From NCBI GenBank assembly GCA_001627335.1, contig LUPK01000059.1, forward strand, positions 225,039 through 289,038: a DNA stretch of 64,000 nucleotides, read 5' to 3'. The DNA is from Nocardioides sp. REDSEA-S33_B3. Lineage in GTDB: Bacteria > Actinomycetota > Actinomycetes > Propionibacteriales > Nocardioidaceae. Position 1 is the first letter of the stretch; each line of letters opens with the position of its first letter. Both the position numbers and the translations under genes were made by a program. Of the stretch, positions 1-10,425 are shown piece by piece. The notes under the pieces are model-generated. The model was not told where the DNA came from and made no database searches. It worked only from the letters and a program-made list of their open reading frames with translations.

Positions 1-2042
<2,042 letters not shown>

Positions 2043-2095
2043 GGCTCGAGCCTACGAGTCCCTACCGACAACGACGCCGCCTGCCGGGTGAGGCC

Positions 2096-2124
2096 TTCAC
2101 AAACCTGAACGACGCTCATATTCT
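2096..2124 (+). promoter_or_regulatory. Sigma-70-type promoter of the beta-helix operon
   Basis: TTCACA (2096-2101) and TATTCT (2119-2124) are separated by exactly 17 bases, a good match to a housekeeping promoter. Transcription would start near 2131, giving a short leader that holds the AGGAG ribosome site at 2148-2152. This differs from the leaderless style of most genes in the window. Confidence 0.6.
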
Positions 2125-2157
2125 CCCCTCACTGCTCCCTCCTCCCCAGGAGTGCCC

Positions 2158-3966
2158 ATGCGCACCGTCCTCCGGTCAGCCCTCCGTCTCCTGCTCGTCC
2201 TCGTGGTCGCCGTCGTCATCGGCCTCAGCGGCATCAGCACACCCGCCACCGCGCACGAGGAACGCGAGTCCGTGTTCCCCGCCGGGGACGGGAAGGTCCC
2301 CGAGAAGCGCTCGCTGAAGCAGGCCGCCGACGTGATCGTCGTCTGCAAGGCCGACTCCAAGAAGCGCATCAACAAGATCAAGGACACGAAGCTCCGAGCC
2401 TTCAACAAGCGGCTGCTGAAGAAGTGCGAGCACCGGCACATGCAGGCGGCCGTCGACGCGGTGGAGAAGCAGCGCACCAACATCTACGTCCTGCCCGGGG
2501 TCTACCGGGAGCAGCCGAGCTGGGACCCGCCGTGCGCCGAGGACTACGACGGCGGGATCGTCGAGTACGACCTCATCGTCTCCTGCGGCGAGGTCGTCAA
2601 CCTCGTGACCATCGCCGGCGACGACCCCGACGACCCCGACATCAAGTGCGACAACCAGCTCTGCCACCTGCAGATGCTCGGCACCGGCGCCAAGCCCTCC
2701 GACGTGACGCTCAAGGGCGGGTTCCGCGAGGACGGGGACTGGGTCAAGCACAACGGCATCAAGGCAGACCGCGCCGATGGCTTCTACCTCGCCAACATGA
2801 AGGCGACGCTGTTCCGCGAGAACGCCTTCTACGTCCACGAGACCGACGGCTACGTCCTCGACCGCTTCGAGGGCTCCTACAACCAGCTCTACGGCGTGCT
2901 CACCTTCACCTCCGACCACGGTGTCATCTCCAACTGCAACACCCACCACAACGGCGACTCCGGGGTCTATCCCGGCTCCGCGGCCGACGTGAACACCCAG
3001 AACACCAACACCGGCCCGCTCACGCGCTGGGCCGTCGAGGTCAAGCGCTGCCGGATGCACCACAACGCGCTGGGCTTCTCAGGGACCGCCGGCAACTCGG
3101 TCTACGTCCACCACAACAAGATCCACGACAACGGCCTCGGCTTCATCGTCGAGTCGATCCTGGGCGGGCACCCCGGCATGCCGCAGGACCACGGGTGGTT
3201 CGAGAACAACAAGATCTACAGCAACAACACCAACTACTACGAGCAGTACGTCCAGGGCGACGACGCCGCCTGTCAGGAGGAGCTGCCCGCCGACATTGGC
3301 TTCGAGAAGGGCGTCGTCTGCCCGGCCTTCGGCTTCCCCGTCGGCACCGGCGGCATGATCATCGGCAACCACAACTTCGTGTCGTCCAACCACGTCTGGG
3401 ACAACTGGCGCCAGGGCTTCATGCTCTTCTGGGTCCCGCCGGCGCTGATGCGCGACGACTACGACCCCACGCACCAGCAGGACAACTCCAACTTCAACGC
3501 CTTCACCAAGAACGAGCTGGGCTACTCGCCGAAGGGCGAGGTGCTGCCGAACGGCATCGACTTCTTCTGGGACGAGGCCGGCCAGGGCAACTGTTGGCAG
3601 GACAACCTCACCGCCCCGGGCAAGGAGGTCACCCACAACTACGCCCTCGACCTGCCTGACTGCGGCAATCCGTCCCAGTGGCCGATCGGCAACCTGGTGA
3701 AGACCACCGAGCTGATCCCGTGCGCGACCTACGACCGCTTCTCCAACCCCGACCCGCCGGCCTGCGACTGGCTCGACACCCCCGAGCAGCCGTCGACCGA
3801 CGCCGGCGCCGCGGGCACACAGGTCCGCAGCGCACCGCTCGACGGTCCCGGCGCGCCCGCCGCGCTGGTCGCCGTCACCCTGGTCGGGGTCCTGGGCATC
3901 CGGGTCGCCGGCGTCCGGCGCCGCCAGCGCCGACTCGACGGTGCGGACGCGGCGGACGCGGCATGA
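2158..3966 (+). CDS. Secreted right-handed beta-helix repeat protein with C-terminal membrane anchor
   Basis: A 602-residue extracellular protein. An N-terminal signal peptide (RTVLRSALRLLLVLVVAV, cleavage near STPATA-HEE) is followed by a charged stretch and then many Asn/His/Gly-rich turns (NGIKADRADGFYLANMKA, GVISNCNTHHNGDSGVYPGS, NSVYVHHNKIHDNGLGF). This is the pattern of pectate-lyase-like parallel beta-helices (PbH1/NosD type). Several Cys pairs suggest disulphides. The end (APAALVAVTLVGVLGIRVAGVRRRQRR) is a hydrophobic segment plus basic tail; I see no LPXTG, so it is a membrane anchor rather than a sortase substrate. AGGAG at 2148-2152 favours ATG 2158 over GTG 2152. It overlaps the next gene by 4 bases, so the two are co-translated. 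The substrate is unknown; polysaccharide binding or cleavage is only a guess. Confidence 0.85.
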   Translation: MRTVLRSALRLLLVLVVAVVIGLSGISTPATAHEERESVFPAGDGKVPEKRSLKQAADVIVVCKADSKKRINKIKDTKLRAFNKRLLKKCEHRHMQAAVDAVEKQRTNIYVLPGVYREQPSWDPPCAEDYDGGIVEYDLIVSCGEVVNLVTIAGDDPDDPDIKCDNQLCHLQMLGTGAKPSDVTLKGGFREDGDWVKHNGIKADRADGFYLANMKATLFRENAFYVHETDGYVLDRFEGSYNQLYGVLTFTSDHGVISNCNTHHNGDSGVYPGSAADVNTQNTNTGPLTRWAVEVKRCRMHHNALGFSGTAGNSVYVHHNKIHDNGLGFIVESILGGHPGMPQDHGWFENNKIYSNNTNYYEQYVQGDDAACQEELPADIGFEKGVVCPAFGFPVGTGGMIIGNHNFVSSNHVWDNWRQGFMLFWVPPALMRDDYDPTHQQDNSNFNAFTKNELGYSPKGEVLPNGIDFFWDEAGQGNCWQDNLTAPGKEVTHNYALDLPDCGNPSQWPIGNLVKTTELIPCATYDRFSNPDPPACDWLDTPEQPSTDAGAAGTQVRSAPLDGPGAPAALVAVTLVGVLGIRVAGVRRRQRRLDGADAADAA

Positions 3967-4571
3967 GCCTCCTGGACCAGCCGCGGTCCACGGTGGCCGA
4001 GGACCCCCGGGTCGACGCCGCGCACGTCCGGCGCCGCCGGCGGCTCTGGGCCGGCGCGGTGGTGGGCCTGCTGCTCGGAGGCTGGCTGCTGGCGCCGTAC
4101 GCCGTCCGGATCGAGGCTCCGCGGCTCGAGTTCGACGCGGACGCGGGGCTGATGGTCGAGGGCTACGGCCCCGCCGGCACCTACGCCCTGGACTACCGCT
4201 TCGGCGAGGAGGTGCTGGTCAAGGTGCCGATCACCAACGACTCCGTCGTGCCGCTGCACGTGGAGACGGTGGAGCTGGTCGAGCCGACGTACCCGTTGAT
4301 GGTGCCGGTGGACGAGGACTCCTCGATCGAGCCGTTCACGCTGCTCCCGCAGCAGTCCGGTGAGGTGACGCTGGCCTTCGAGTTCACCAACTGCCGCTAC
4401 TACCACGAGCGCGCCAACAACGCCTACGAGCAGGTCCGGGTCGCCGGCTCGGTCCTCGGCCGCCCGGTGACCCGGACCGTGGACCTGGCGGTGCCGCTGG
4501 TCGTGCACAGCCAGGTGATCCTCAACTGTCCCGACCGGACGCTGGTCCGGGGGGACGACCGGCGGGTGTGA
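3963..4571 (+). CDS. Membrane-anchored protein with one beta-sandwich-like ectodomain, partner of the beta-helix protein
   Basis: A 202-residue protein I do not recognise as a named family. Residues 1-28 are charged and cytoplasmic (HVRRRRRLWAG). One transmembrane helix follows (AVVGLLLGGWLLAPYAV), then an outside domain of about 150 residues with alternating beta-strand character (VLVKVPITNDSVVPLHVETV, SGEVTLAFEFTNCRYYHERA). This resembles the Ig-like folds that bind or present partner proteins. Two Cys (FTNCRYY and ILNCPD) could form a disulphide. The ATG overlaps the stop of the beta-helix gene (ATGA), so the pair is expected to work together at the cell surface. Confidence 0.75.
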   Translation: MSLLDQPRSTVAEDPRVDAAHVRRRRRLWAGAVVGLLLGGWLLAPYAVRIEAPRLEFDADAGLMVEGYGPAGTYALDYRFGEEVLVKVPITNDSVVPLHVETVELVEPTYPLMVPVDEDSSIEPFTLLPQQSGEVTLAFEFTNCRYYHERANNAYEQVRVAGSVLGRPVTRTVDLAVPLVVHSQVILNCPDRTLVRGDDRRV

Positions 4572-4621
4572 CCGCGGGGGACGCTGTGCCGCGACCAGGA
4601 GCACTCGGCTGAGAACCACGC

Positions 4622-6031
4622 TCAGCCGGGCAGGCGCCCCTGTACCCGGACGACGCTACGGCCGCCGGACACAGCCACCCGCAACCGTCCCCGGGCATCG
4701 GACCGGGCTCGGGTGCGTTCACCCTGGACTCGCAGCCGGTAGGTGGTGAGCGGTCGGTAGCTGGGCGGGGTGCGCACCACCGCGGGACCAGCAAGGAAGA
4801 CGAAGCCCTCCCGAGAGGCGCGCACCAGGCCGCTGAACGCCTGTGGGGGCTCGCGCCGGGTACGGACCCGCCAGCCCCAGGTGGAGTACCGACGGTCGAT
4901 GCTGCGGTAGTCGATCCGCTCGGGCACGCTGCGGTCCTGGCGGAAGACCTCGGCGAGGCGGGGAAGGTACTGGGCCAGGTCCCGCGCCCAGTACGGCCAG
5001 CGGTGGCGGCCCGGCCCGTAGTCGTCGAGGACGTAGGGAACCCCGGCGGCGTCGGCGGCTTCGGCGAACAGCAGGGTGGACTCATGGACGATCGCCTCGA
5101 TCGGATCGGGTGAGGCGTACCGAGGGTCCGCAGTGTCCTCGTAGGGCCCGTTGGTGCCGTCACCCACCCACAGCCGCAGGTCCATGCGGCGCAGGTTGCC
5201 CACCAGGTCGGCGGGGTTGTGTCCCTGCCAGTTCACGGCGTCGAGAACCGGGTCGCCGAACGGCGCGTGGGGCTGCACCCCGTTGAGACCGGTCATGATC
5301 GCGCCGACGACGGCGGCCCCCAGCGTCCGGGCCTGCGGTGCCTTGGCGATGTCGGGGGCACCGGAGAAGGACGCCGCGGAGACGAACAGGTCGGGGTGGC
5401 GCGAGGCGTAGCTCATCGCCCCGAAGCCCCCCTGGGACAGCCCGGCGATCGCCCGCTGGGAACGCCGCGCGCGGGTGCGCAGGTGGGCATCGACCCACGG
5501 CACCAGCTGCTCGATGTGGAAGGTCTCCCAGTTGGCGACCCCCAGCGCGGTGTCCTGGTCCACCCAGTCGGTCCACCAACCACCACCGTTGGAGTCGTAG
5601 CCACCGTCCGGCATGACCACGATCATCGGGAAGCCGGCCGTGATGTCCTCGGCCTCACCCTGCTGCACCCAGTCGTCGGCGCCGCCGCTGGTGCCGTGCA
5701 GGAGGTAGAGCGTGGGATAGCGGCGCGTGGTCGCGGTGTATCCCTGCGGCAGCAGGAGGGTCAGGCGTACCGGACGGGCCAGCTCCTGGCTGGCGACCGT
5801 GAGCCGGACCAGACGCTCGTCGACCCGGTCGACCTCGGAGACGGTGAGACCATGACTGGAGGTCAGGTCTCCGATGACGTCGTCGCCGATGGTCGCAGCG
5901 GGGGCTGCGGCGGGAGCAGAGGAGGACACGGTCGCCCCGAGGTCGCTGGCCGCCGCGGCGGCGGGCGTGACCATGACGAGCAGCGCCGCCAGCGCGGCCC
6001 GACCAAGACCGCGTCGTCGGCCCGTCAGCAC
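4622..6031 (-). CDS. Secreted alpha/beta-hydrolase esterase (antigen 85 / esterase D type)
   Basis: About 469 residues from GTG 6031, which is chosen because it directly opens a good signal peptide (LTGRRRGLGRAALAALLVMV...PAAAAA). The reading frame stays open upstream to ATG 6118, but that would place 29 unlikely residues before the signal. The mature protein carries the PF00756 pattern: RYPTLYLLHGTSGG (oxyanion region), IVVMPDGG, the nucleophile elbow GLSQGGFGAM, and a catalytic His in GPGRHRWPYW. After the hydrolase fold comes about 90 residues of beta-rich tail (TTYRLRVQGER, VSGGRSVVRVQG). Relatives cleave acyl esters, and antigen 85 transfers mycolates; the substrate here cannot be read from sequence. 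It is divergent from the TetR gene, which probably controls it. Confidence 0.85.
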   Translation of the reverse strand: MLTGRRRGLGRAALAALLVMVTPAAAAASDLGATVSSSAPAAAPAATIGDDVIGDLTSSHGLTVSEVDRVDERLVRLTVASQELARPVRLTLLLPQGYTATTRRYPTLYLLHGTSGGADDWVQQGEAEDITAGFPMIVVMPDGGYDSNGGGWWTDWVDQDTALGVANWETFHIEQLVPWVDAHLRTRARRSQRAIAGLSQGGFGAMSYASRHPDLFVSAASFSGAPDIAKAPQARTLGAAVVGAIMTGLNGVQPHAPFGDPVLDAVNWQGHNPADLVGNLRRMDLRLWVGDGTNGPYEDTADPRYASPDPIEAIVHESTLLFAEAADAAGVPYVLDDYGPGRHRWPYWARDLAQYLPRLAEVFRQDRSVPERIDYRSIDRRYSTWGWRVRTRREPPQAFSGLVRASREGFVFLAGPAVVRTPPSYRPLTTYRLRVQGERTRARSDARGRLRVAVSGGRSVVRVQGRLPG

Positions 6032-6072
6032 ATGCGCGGCACCCACCCCGGACAAGAGGCGGCTCAATTCAG

Positions 6073-6083
6073 TACCATCGGTA
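6073..6083. promoter_or_regulatory. Candidate TetR operator between esterase and TetR genes
   Basis: TACC-ATC-GGTA is a perfect 4-bp-arm inverted repeat inside an AT-richer patch in the divergent gap between the esterase and TetR starts. It lies where promoters for both genes would be. Short dyads are common, so this is suggestive only. Confidence 0.3.
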
Positions 6084-6116
6084 TCCACAGTCGACAGAGT
6101 AGGTGACCGTCGCCAC

Positions 6117-6911
6117 ATGTCCAACACACCGCAGCGCGTGCGCCCTCTACGCCGGGAGGTGCGGGCGCAGGTCTTGGCAGCCGCCAAGGACGTCTTCTTC
6201 GACGTCGGCTTCCACCGTGCGTCCCTCGCGCAGATCGCCGAGCGAGCCGGATTCACCAAGGGCGCGCTCTACTCGAACTTCGACAGCAAGGACGACCTCT
6301 TCCTCGCTCTGCTGGAGCAGGAGGTCACCTCCCGCGTGGAGATGCTCCAACAGCTGGTCACCGGCAGACTGCTGCAGCTGGGCACCGTGTCCGAAGGCCT
6401 CCTCGCGATCACCGAGGACTCCTCGACCCTGCTCGTCTTCGCGGAGTTCCGAGCCTATGCCGCCAATGAACCGGCGATCGCACAGCGGCTCGCCGAGGTG
6501 CGCGCGCACCTGCTCGCCTGGATGGCCGAGCGCATCGAGGAGGAGGTGGCCGCCCTCGGACTGGAGTTGCGGGTCCCGGCCGCCGAGGCGGCGGCCCTCA
6601 TGGCCGCCCTGGTGAGCGGACTCGCGCTCGAGCAGGTCGGCGCCGACCGCCGGGTCGTCAGCGCCGCGAGCCTGGACCGGGTCCTCATGGCGCTGCTCGC
6701 CCAGCCCTCCAGCCAGCCCCGCGCCGGGCCCGTCTCCCCCACCGACGCAACCGAGGAGCCATCATGCCCCCCCACCGCGGCAGGTCGACGAGACGCGTCC
6801 GCCGGTTCCACGACTTCGAGGGAGTCGACGCGTTCATCACTGGCGCCGCCAGCGGCATCGGACGGTCGCTCGCCGAGCAGCTCGGCTCGGCCGGCGCAAG
6901 GCTCCACCTGA
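6117..6911 (+). CDS. TetR-family transcriptional regulator with abnormal C-terminal read-through
   Basis: A 264-residue open frame. The N-terminal helix-turn-helix is typical of TetR (QVLAAAKDVFFDVGFHRASL then AGFTKGALYSNFDSKDDLF). The ligand-binding half runs to about residue 200 (SLDRVLMALLAQPS), where TetR proteins normally end. The frame then continues about 60 residues through low-complexity Ser/Pro/Ala sequence (SCPPTAAGRRDASAGSTTS), overlapping the next gene by 148 bases out of phase, so this tail is probably not native and may reflect a lost stop or a frameshift. The start codon region is head-to-head with the esterase gene. Likely targets are the esterase and its own operon with the dehydrogenase. 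Confidence 0.85.
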   Translation: MSNTPQRVRPLRREVRAQVLAAAKDVFFDVGFHRASLAQIAERAGFTKGALYSNFDSKDDLFLALLEQEVTSRVEMLQQLVTGRLLQLGTVSEGLLAITEDSSTLLVFAEFRAYAANEPAIAQRLAEVRAHLLAWMAERIEEEVAALGLELRVPAAEAAALMAALVSGLALEQVGADRRVVSAASLDRVLMALLAQPSSQPRAGPVSPTDATEEPSCPPTAAGRRDASAGSTTSRESTRSSLAPPAASDGRSPSSSARPAQGST

Positions 6912-7160
6912 CCGACATCTCGGCCGCAGGGCTGGCCGAGGTGTCGACGGCCATCTCCGCCGCGGGCGGCACGGTCGTGCTGGCACGAGCTGCCGACGTC
7001 AGCGACTACGACGCCGTCCGAGACCTGGCGTCAGCCGTGGCCGAGGCCTCAGGCGCGATGGACCTGGTGTGCAACGTCGCCGGTGTCGCTCACTGGGGAA
7101 CCATCAGCGCCCTGGAGCACCAGGACTGGCAGCGCATCGTGGACGTCAAACTGATGGGGC
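6764..7160 (+). pseudogene. N-terminal fragment of a short-chain dehydrogenase, fused in frame to the downstream PLD gene
   Basis: ATG 6764 has a GAGGAG ribosome site at 6751-6756. About 132 residues match a classical SDR: the nucleotide-binding motif TGAASGIG, an acidic NAD(P)-selecting position (LHLTDIS), ADVSDYDAV, and the NNAG-equivalent CNVAGVAHWG. The similarity stops at IVDVKLMGP, before the catalytic Ser, Tyr and Lys. The frame then runs without a stop through non-SDR sequence (RLDRRSLRVRHHGPTTVGP) straight into the phospholipase D protein. The likeliest history is a deletion that removed the SDR C-terminal half and joined the break to the PLD promoter region. The fragment cannot be an active dehydrogenase. 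Confidence 0.8.
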
Positions 7161-7219
7161 CCCGGCTGGACCGCAGGTCGCTCCGCGTCCGGCACCACGG
7201 CCCGACTACCGTGGGGCCC

Positions 7220-8482
7220 GTGAACCCCCGCCCCAGCAGCCGCCTGGACGCTCTGCTGCGGGTGCTGCGTCGCACGCTGCTGACCGTGGTCGGCGTGCAG
7301 TTCGGGCTCGCCATCGCGATGACGCTCGTCGACTCCTACCGGCGGCGCGGCAAGAAGCCGGGCGAGTTCCCGGTCACCCCGCCGGCCGAGGTGCCGATCG
7401 GCGAGAGCACCGTGACGACGTACACCTACGGCCAGCACCTCTACGACGACATGCTCGCCGCCATCGAGGGCGCGCAGAAGCAGATCCTCTTCGAGACCTA
7501 CATCTGGAAGGGCGACGCCACCGGCGAGCGGTTCAAGCAGGCGCTGGCCGACGCCGCCGCGCGTGGCGTGGAGGTCTACTGCATCTACGACGGCTTCGCG
7601 AACCTCGTGGTCTCACCGGTCTTCATGCGGTTCCCCCGCTCGATGAAGGTGCTGCGCTTCCCGGTCTACTCCGCGGGGCTGCGCTTCTTCGACCTGCGTC
7701 GCTACGGTCGCGACCACCGCAAGATCCTGGTCGTGGACTCCGAGATCGGCTTCGTGGGCGGCTTCAACATCGGCGACGCCTACGCCACCGAGTGGCGCGA
7801 CACCCACGTGCGCATCACCGGGCCCGGCGTGTGGGACCTGCAACGCGCCGTCGCCGACTTCTGGAACCTGCACCGGCGTCGCCGGCTTCGTCCCAGCGAG
7901 CGCCCGCTGCTGCTGGAGACCGCGTCGGACTGGGAGCCGCGGATCCGGATCCAGCGCAACGTGCCGCGCCTGTGGATGTTCCCCATCCGGTCGATGTACC
8001 TCGAGGCCATCAACCGCGCCAGTCGCAACATCTGGATCACCACCGCTTACTTCCTGCCCGACCAGGACTTCGTCGACGCGCTCAAGGACGCGGCCGCCCG
8101 GGGCGTGGACGTCCGGCTGCTCGTGCCGCTGAAGTCCAACCACATCGTGGCCGACTGGGTCTCGCGCGGCTACTTCTCGCAGCTGCTCGAGGCCGGGGTG
8201 CGGATCCTGCGCTACCGCGACGCGATGGTGCACGCCAAGACCGCCACCGTCGACGGCACCTGGACGACCGTCGGCACCGCCAACATCGACCGACTCAGCC
8301 TCTCGGGCAACTACGAGATCAACGTCGAAGTGATCGACGCCGGGCTCGCGCACCAGATGGAGGAGGTCTTCCGCGTCGACGAGTCGCACTGCCTCGAGCT
8401 CACCGTCGGCGAGTGGGAGGCGCGCGACCTGCACCGCAAGTTCACCGAGTTCGTGCTGGCGCCGCTGCGGCCGTTGCTGTGA
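7220..8482 (+). CDS. Phospholipase D-superfamily protein, cardiolipin synthase-like
   Basis: A 420-residue protein with two HKD motifs: GRDHRKILVVDSEIGFVGG (H166, K168, D173) and VHAKTATVDGTWTTVGTANI (H338, K340, D345). A single N-terminal membrane segment (TLLTVVGVQFGLAIAMTLV) precedes them. Two HKD half-sites plus the membrane anchor fit the phosphatidyltransferase branch that makes cardiolipin from phosphatidylglycerol or CDP-diacylglycerol; hydrolase activity cannot be excluded. The chosen start is GTG 7220, 7 bases after TACCGT (7207-7212), a leaderless arrangement. Without that promoter the gene would be read as the tail of an SDR-PLD fusion from 6764. Confidence 0.9.
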   Translation: MNPRPSSRLDALLRVLRRTLLTVVGVQFGLAIAMTLVDSYRRRGKKPGEFPVTPPAEVPIGESTVTTYTYGQHLYDDMLAAIEGAQKQILFETYIWKGDATGERFKQALADAAARGVEVYCIYDGFANLVVSPVFMRFPRSMKVLRFPVYSAGLRFFDLRRYGRDHRKILVVDSEIGFVGGFNIGDAYATEWRDTHVRITGPGVWDLQRAVADFWNLHRRRRLRPSERPLLLETASDWEPRIRIQRNVPRLWMFPIRSMYLEAINRASRNIWITTAYFLPDQDFVDALKDAAARGVDVRLLVPLKSNHIVADWVSRGYFSQLLEAGVRILRYRDAMVHAKTATVDGTWTTVGTANIDRLSLSGNYEINVEVIDAGLAHQMEEVFRVDESHCLELTVGEWEARDLHRKFTEFVLAPLRPLL

Positions 8483-8503
8483 CGCGGGCCAGGTGACTGC
8501 GGC

Positions 8504-9445
8504 TCAGGCCTTCGGGATGTCCAGCACCGAGGCGAGCTGCAGCGCCTTCGCCTTCTCCCCGCGCACCTTGAGCTGACCGCGCAGCACGCCGGTGACGGCG
8601 GACAGGTGCCCGGTGGCCAGGCGCAGGAAGTCGTGGCCCTCGCAGGTGATCGTGGCGTCCCGGTCGCCGCCGACGTCGCCGGGCTCGACCTTGCACGCGC
8701 CGTGGTCGACGCGCACGACGTAGCGCTCCGGCTCCGCACCGGGGCCGCCGAGCAGCCGGAACCCCACGGCCAGGTCGGCCTTGGCGGAGCGTCGTGGGTT
8801 CACGAAGTCGGGCAGCCGCCGGAAGATCTCCTCCAGCACCACGGGCCGGAACCCGCCGGACATCACCTCGCGCAGGTGCTCGGTCGACACCCCCGCCAGG
8901 GCGCGGGCCACGTCCACGGGGTCGAGGGCGGTCGGGTCGACCGCGACCTCGTCGGTGCCCGGGATGGTGAAGAGGCCGCCGACGGCCAGGGCGAGCGCGG
9001 CGTCGCCCTCGACGTGCAGCCGTCCGGCGAGGTAGTCCAGCGCGGCGTTGCCCTGACCGCTGACGAGCCGGACGAACCCGATGACGGAGGTGCCCAGCAC
9101 CACGTCGCTCGCCGCGGTGGCCGGTACGTCGGCCTCGACCGTGATCGAGCCGGACCCGATCCGCAGCAGGTGGTGCCCCAGGCGCGCGTCGTCGCGGGTG
9201 AGGTCGATCCGCACCGTCCCGGTCAGCTCGGCGAGGCGGTCGCGGTCGGCGTACTCGTGCAGGCGAGAGAGGACACCCCGGACGGCGGGCAGCCGGATCT
9301 CGTCGCGGCCCACGAGGGCGCGCAGCTCGTCGTCGCCGGTGCGCCGGAGTGCCTCCACCAGCGCCTCGGCGTCGGCCTCGGAGAAGAACCGGGTCGCCTC
9401 GTCGGCGGTGGCGTGGTGCAGGACGTCGAGGGTTACCTGTGTCAC
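8504..9445 (-). CDS. Protein with two SCP2 sterol-carrier-like domains
   Basis: 313 residues. The C-terminal half (about 195-310) is a clear SCP2 lipid-binding fold (AVGFRLLGGPGAEPERYVVR, DATITCEGHDFLRLATGHLS). The first half (about 25-160) looks like a second, more diverged copy (GTVRIDLTRDDARLGHHLLR, GNAALDYLAGRLHVEGDAAL). SCP2 domains bind lipids or acyl-CoAs in a hydrophobic tunnel, which suits the acyl-CoA genes nearby. GTG 9445 lies 6 bases after TATCGT (minus strand, 9452-9457), so it is probably leaderless. It is convergent with the PLD gene. The ligand is unknown. Confidence 0.8.
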   Translation of the reverse strand: MTQVTLDVLHHATADEATRFFSEADAEALVEALRRTGDDELRALVGRDEIRLPAVRGVLSRLHEYADRDRLAELTGTVRIDLTRDDARLGHHLLRIGSGSITVEADVPATAASDVVLGTSVIGFVRLVSGQGNAALDYLAGRLHVEGDAALALAVGGLFTIPGTDEVAVDPTALDPVDVARALAGVSTEHLREVMSGGFRPVVLEEIFRRLPDFVNPRRSAKADLAVGFRLLGGPGAEPERYVVRVDHGACKVEPGDVGGDRDATITCEGHDFLRLATGHLSAVTGVLRGQLKVRGEKAKALQLASVLDIPKA

Positions 9446-9470
9446 AGCGTCACGATAACCGCCGCCGGAC

Positions 9471-10415
9471 TCAGCCGCGGGTGACTCGCGCAGGAAGGTG
9501 CGTCCGCGGCGCCATCCGGGGCCCGCGACGCGGCCGGTGCAGCCCGGCCACGCCGATCAGCAGCGGCACCCGGCCGCGATGGGGGCGCCAGGGCTCGAGG
9601 TAGGCGCGCATCTCCTCGTCGTCGAAGGGCGTGCCGGTCAGCGCCCAGCCGACGTCCTTGGCGACGTGGTAGTCGCCGAAGCTGACCGCGTCGGGGTCGC
9701 CCAGGGCTCGCTGGCGCACCTCGGCGCTGGTCCACTCCCCCACCCCCGGCAGGCTCCGGAGGCGACGCTCGGCCTCCTCGCCGTCCAGGCCCGCGAGCCG
9801 CTCGAGGGAGTCGGCGACCCGCGCGACCGTCACGATCGTGCGCGAGCGGGCATGGTCGACGTGCATGCGCAACCACTCCCAGGACGGGACGGTGCGCAGG
9901 GTGGCGGCATCGGGCTGCACCCACAGCCGCATCTCGCGACCGGGGCCGGGAGCCCGCTCCCCGAAGCGGTGGACGAGCATCCGGAACCCGGCGAAGGCCT
10001 CCTGGCCGGTCACCTTCTGCTCGATGATCGCCGGGACGAGCGCCTCCATCACCAGGCCGGTGCGGCCGGTCCGCAGGTGGGGGTGACGCCGGCGCGCCTC
10101 CTCCAGCACCGGGTGCCGGGGCTCGAACCCGCTCCAGTCGTCGTGCGCGCCGAGCAGCCCCGGCAGCGAGTCGAGCACCCAGTCGGCGCCCGGGCCCCAG
10201 GCCGACGCCCGGACCTCGCCGACGGAGGGGGCGGACCCCACCCGCAGCGTGGCGGGGCCCTCGGGTGTGCGCGTGCCGCGCCAGACGCGTCCGGCATCGT
10301 CGATGCGGAACGTCGGGTCCCCCGCTCCGCGGCGCAACGGTCGCAGCGGGCCCGTGACCGAGCACGGCCAGTCGGGGCGCCAGGTGCGCTGCCGCTCGCC
10401 GTCCGTGCCACTCAC
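9471..10415 (-). CDS. DNA-3-methyladenine glycosylase II-like (AlkA, HhH-GPD family)
   Basis: 314 residues. The helix-hairpin-helix LPGVGEWTSAEVRQRALGDP is followed by the catalytic Asp in VSFGDYHVAKDVGWAL, the signature of HhH-GPD glycosylases. The N-terminal third matches the AlkA beta-domain rather than the MutY or Nth Fe-S type; no C-terminal Cys cluster is present. The enzyme would excise alkylated purines to start base-excision repair. GTG 10415 lies 7 bases after TAGCGT (10423-10428, minus strand), so it has its own leaderless promoter although only 10 bases separate it from the upstream oxidoreductase stop. Confidence 0.85.
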   Translation of the reverse strand: MSGTDGERQRTWRPDWPCSVTGPLRPLRRGAGDPTFRIDDAGRVWRGTRTPEGPATLRVGSAPSVGEVRASAWGPGADWVLDSLPGLLGAHDDWSGFEPRHPVLEEARRRHPHLRTGRTGLVMEALVPAIIEQKVTGQEAFAGFRMLVHRFGERAPGPGREMRLWVQPDAATLRTVPSWEWLRMHVDHARSRTIVTVARVADSLERLAGLDGEEAERRLRSLPGVGEWTSAEVRQRALGDPDAVSFGDYHVAKDVGWALTGTPFDDEEMRAYLEPWRPHRGRVPLLIGVAGLHRPRRGPRMAPRTHLPARVTRG

Positions 10416-10425
10416 CCCGACGACG

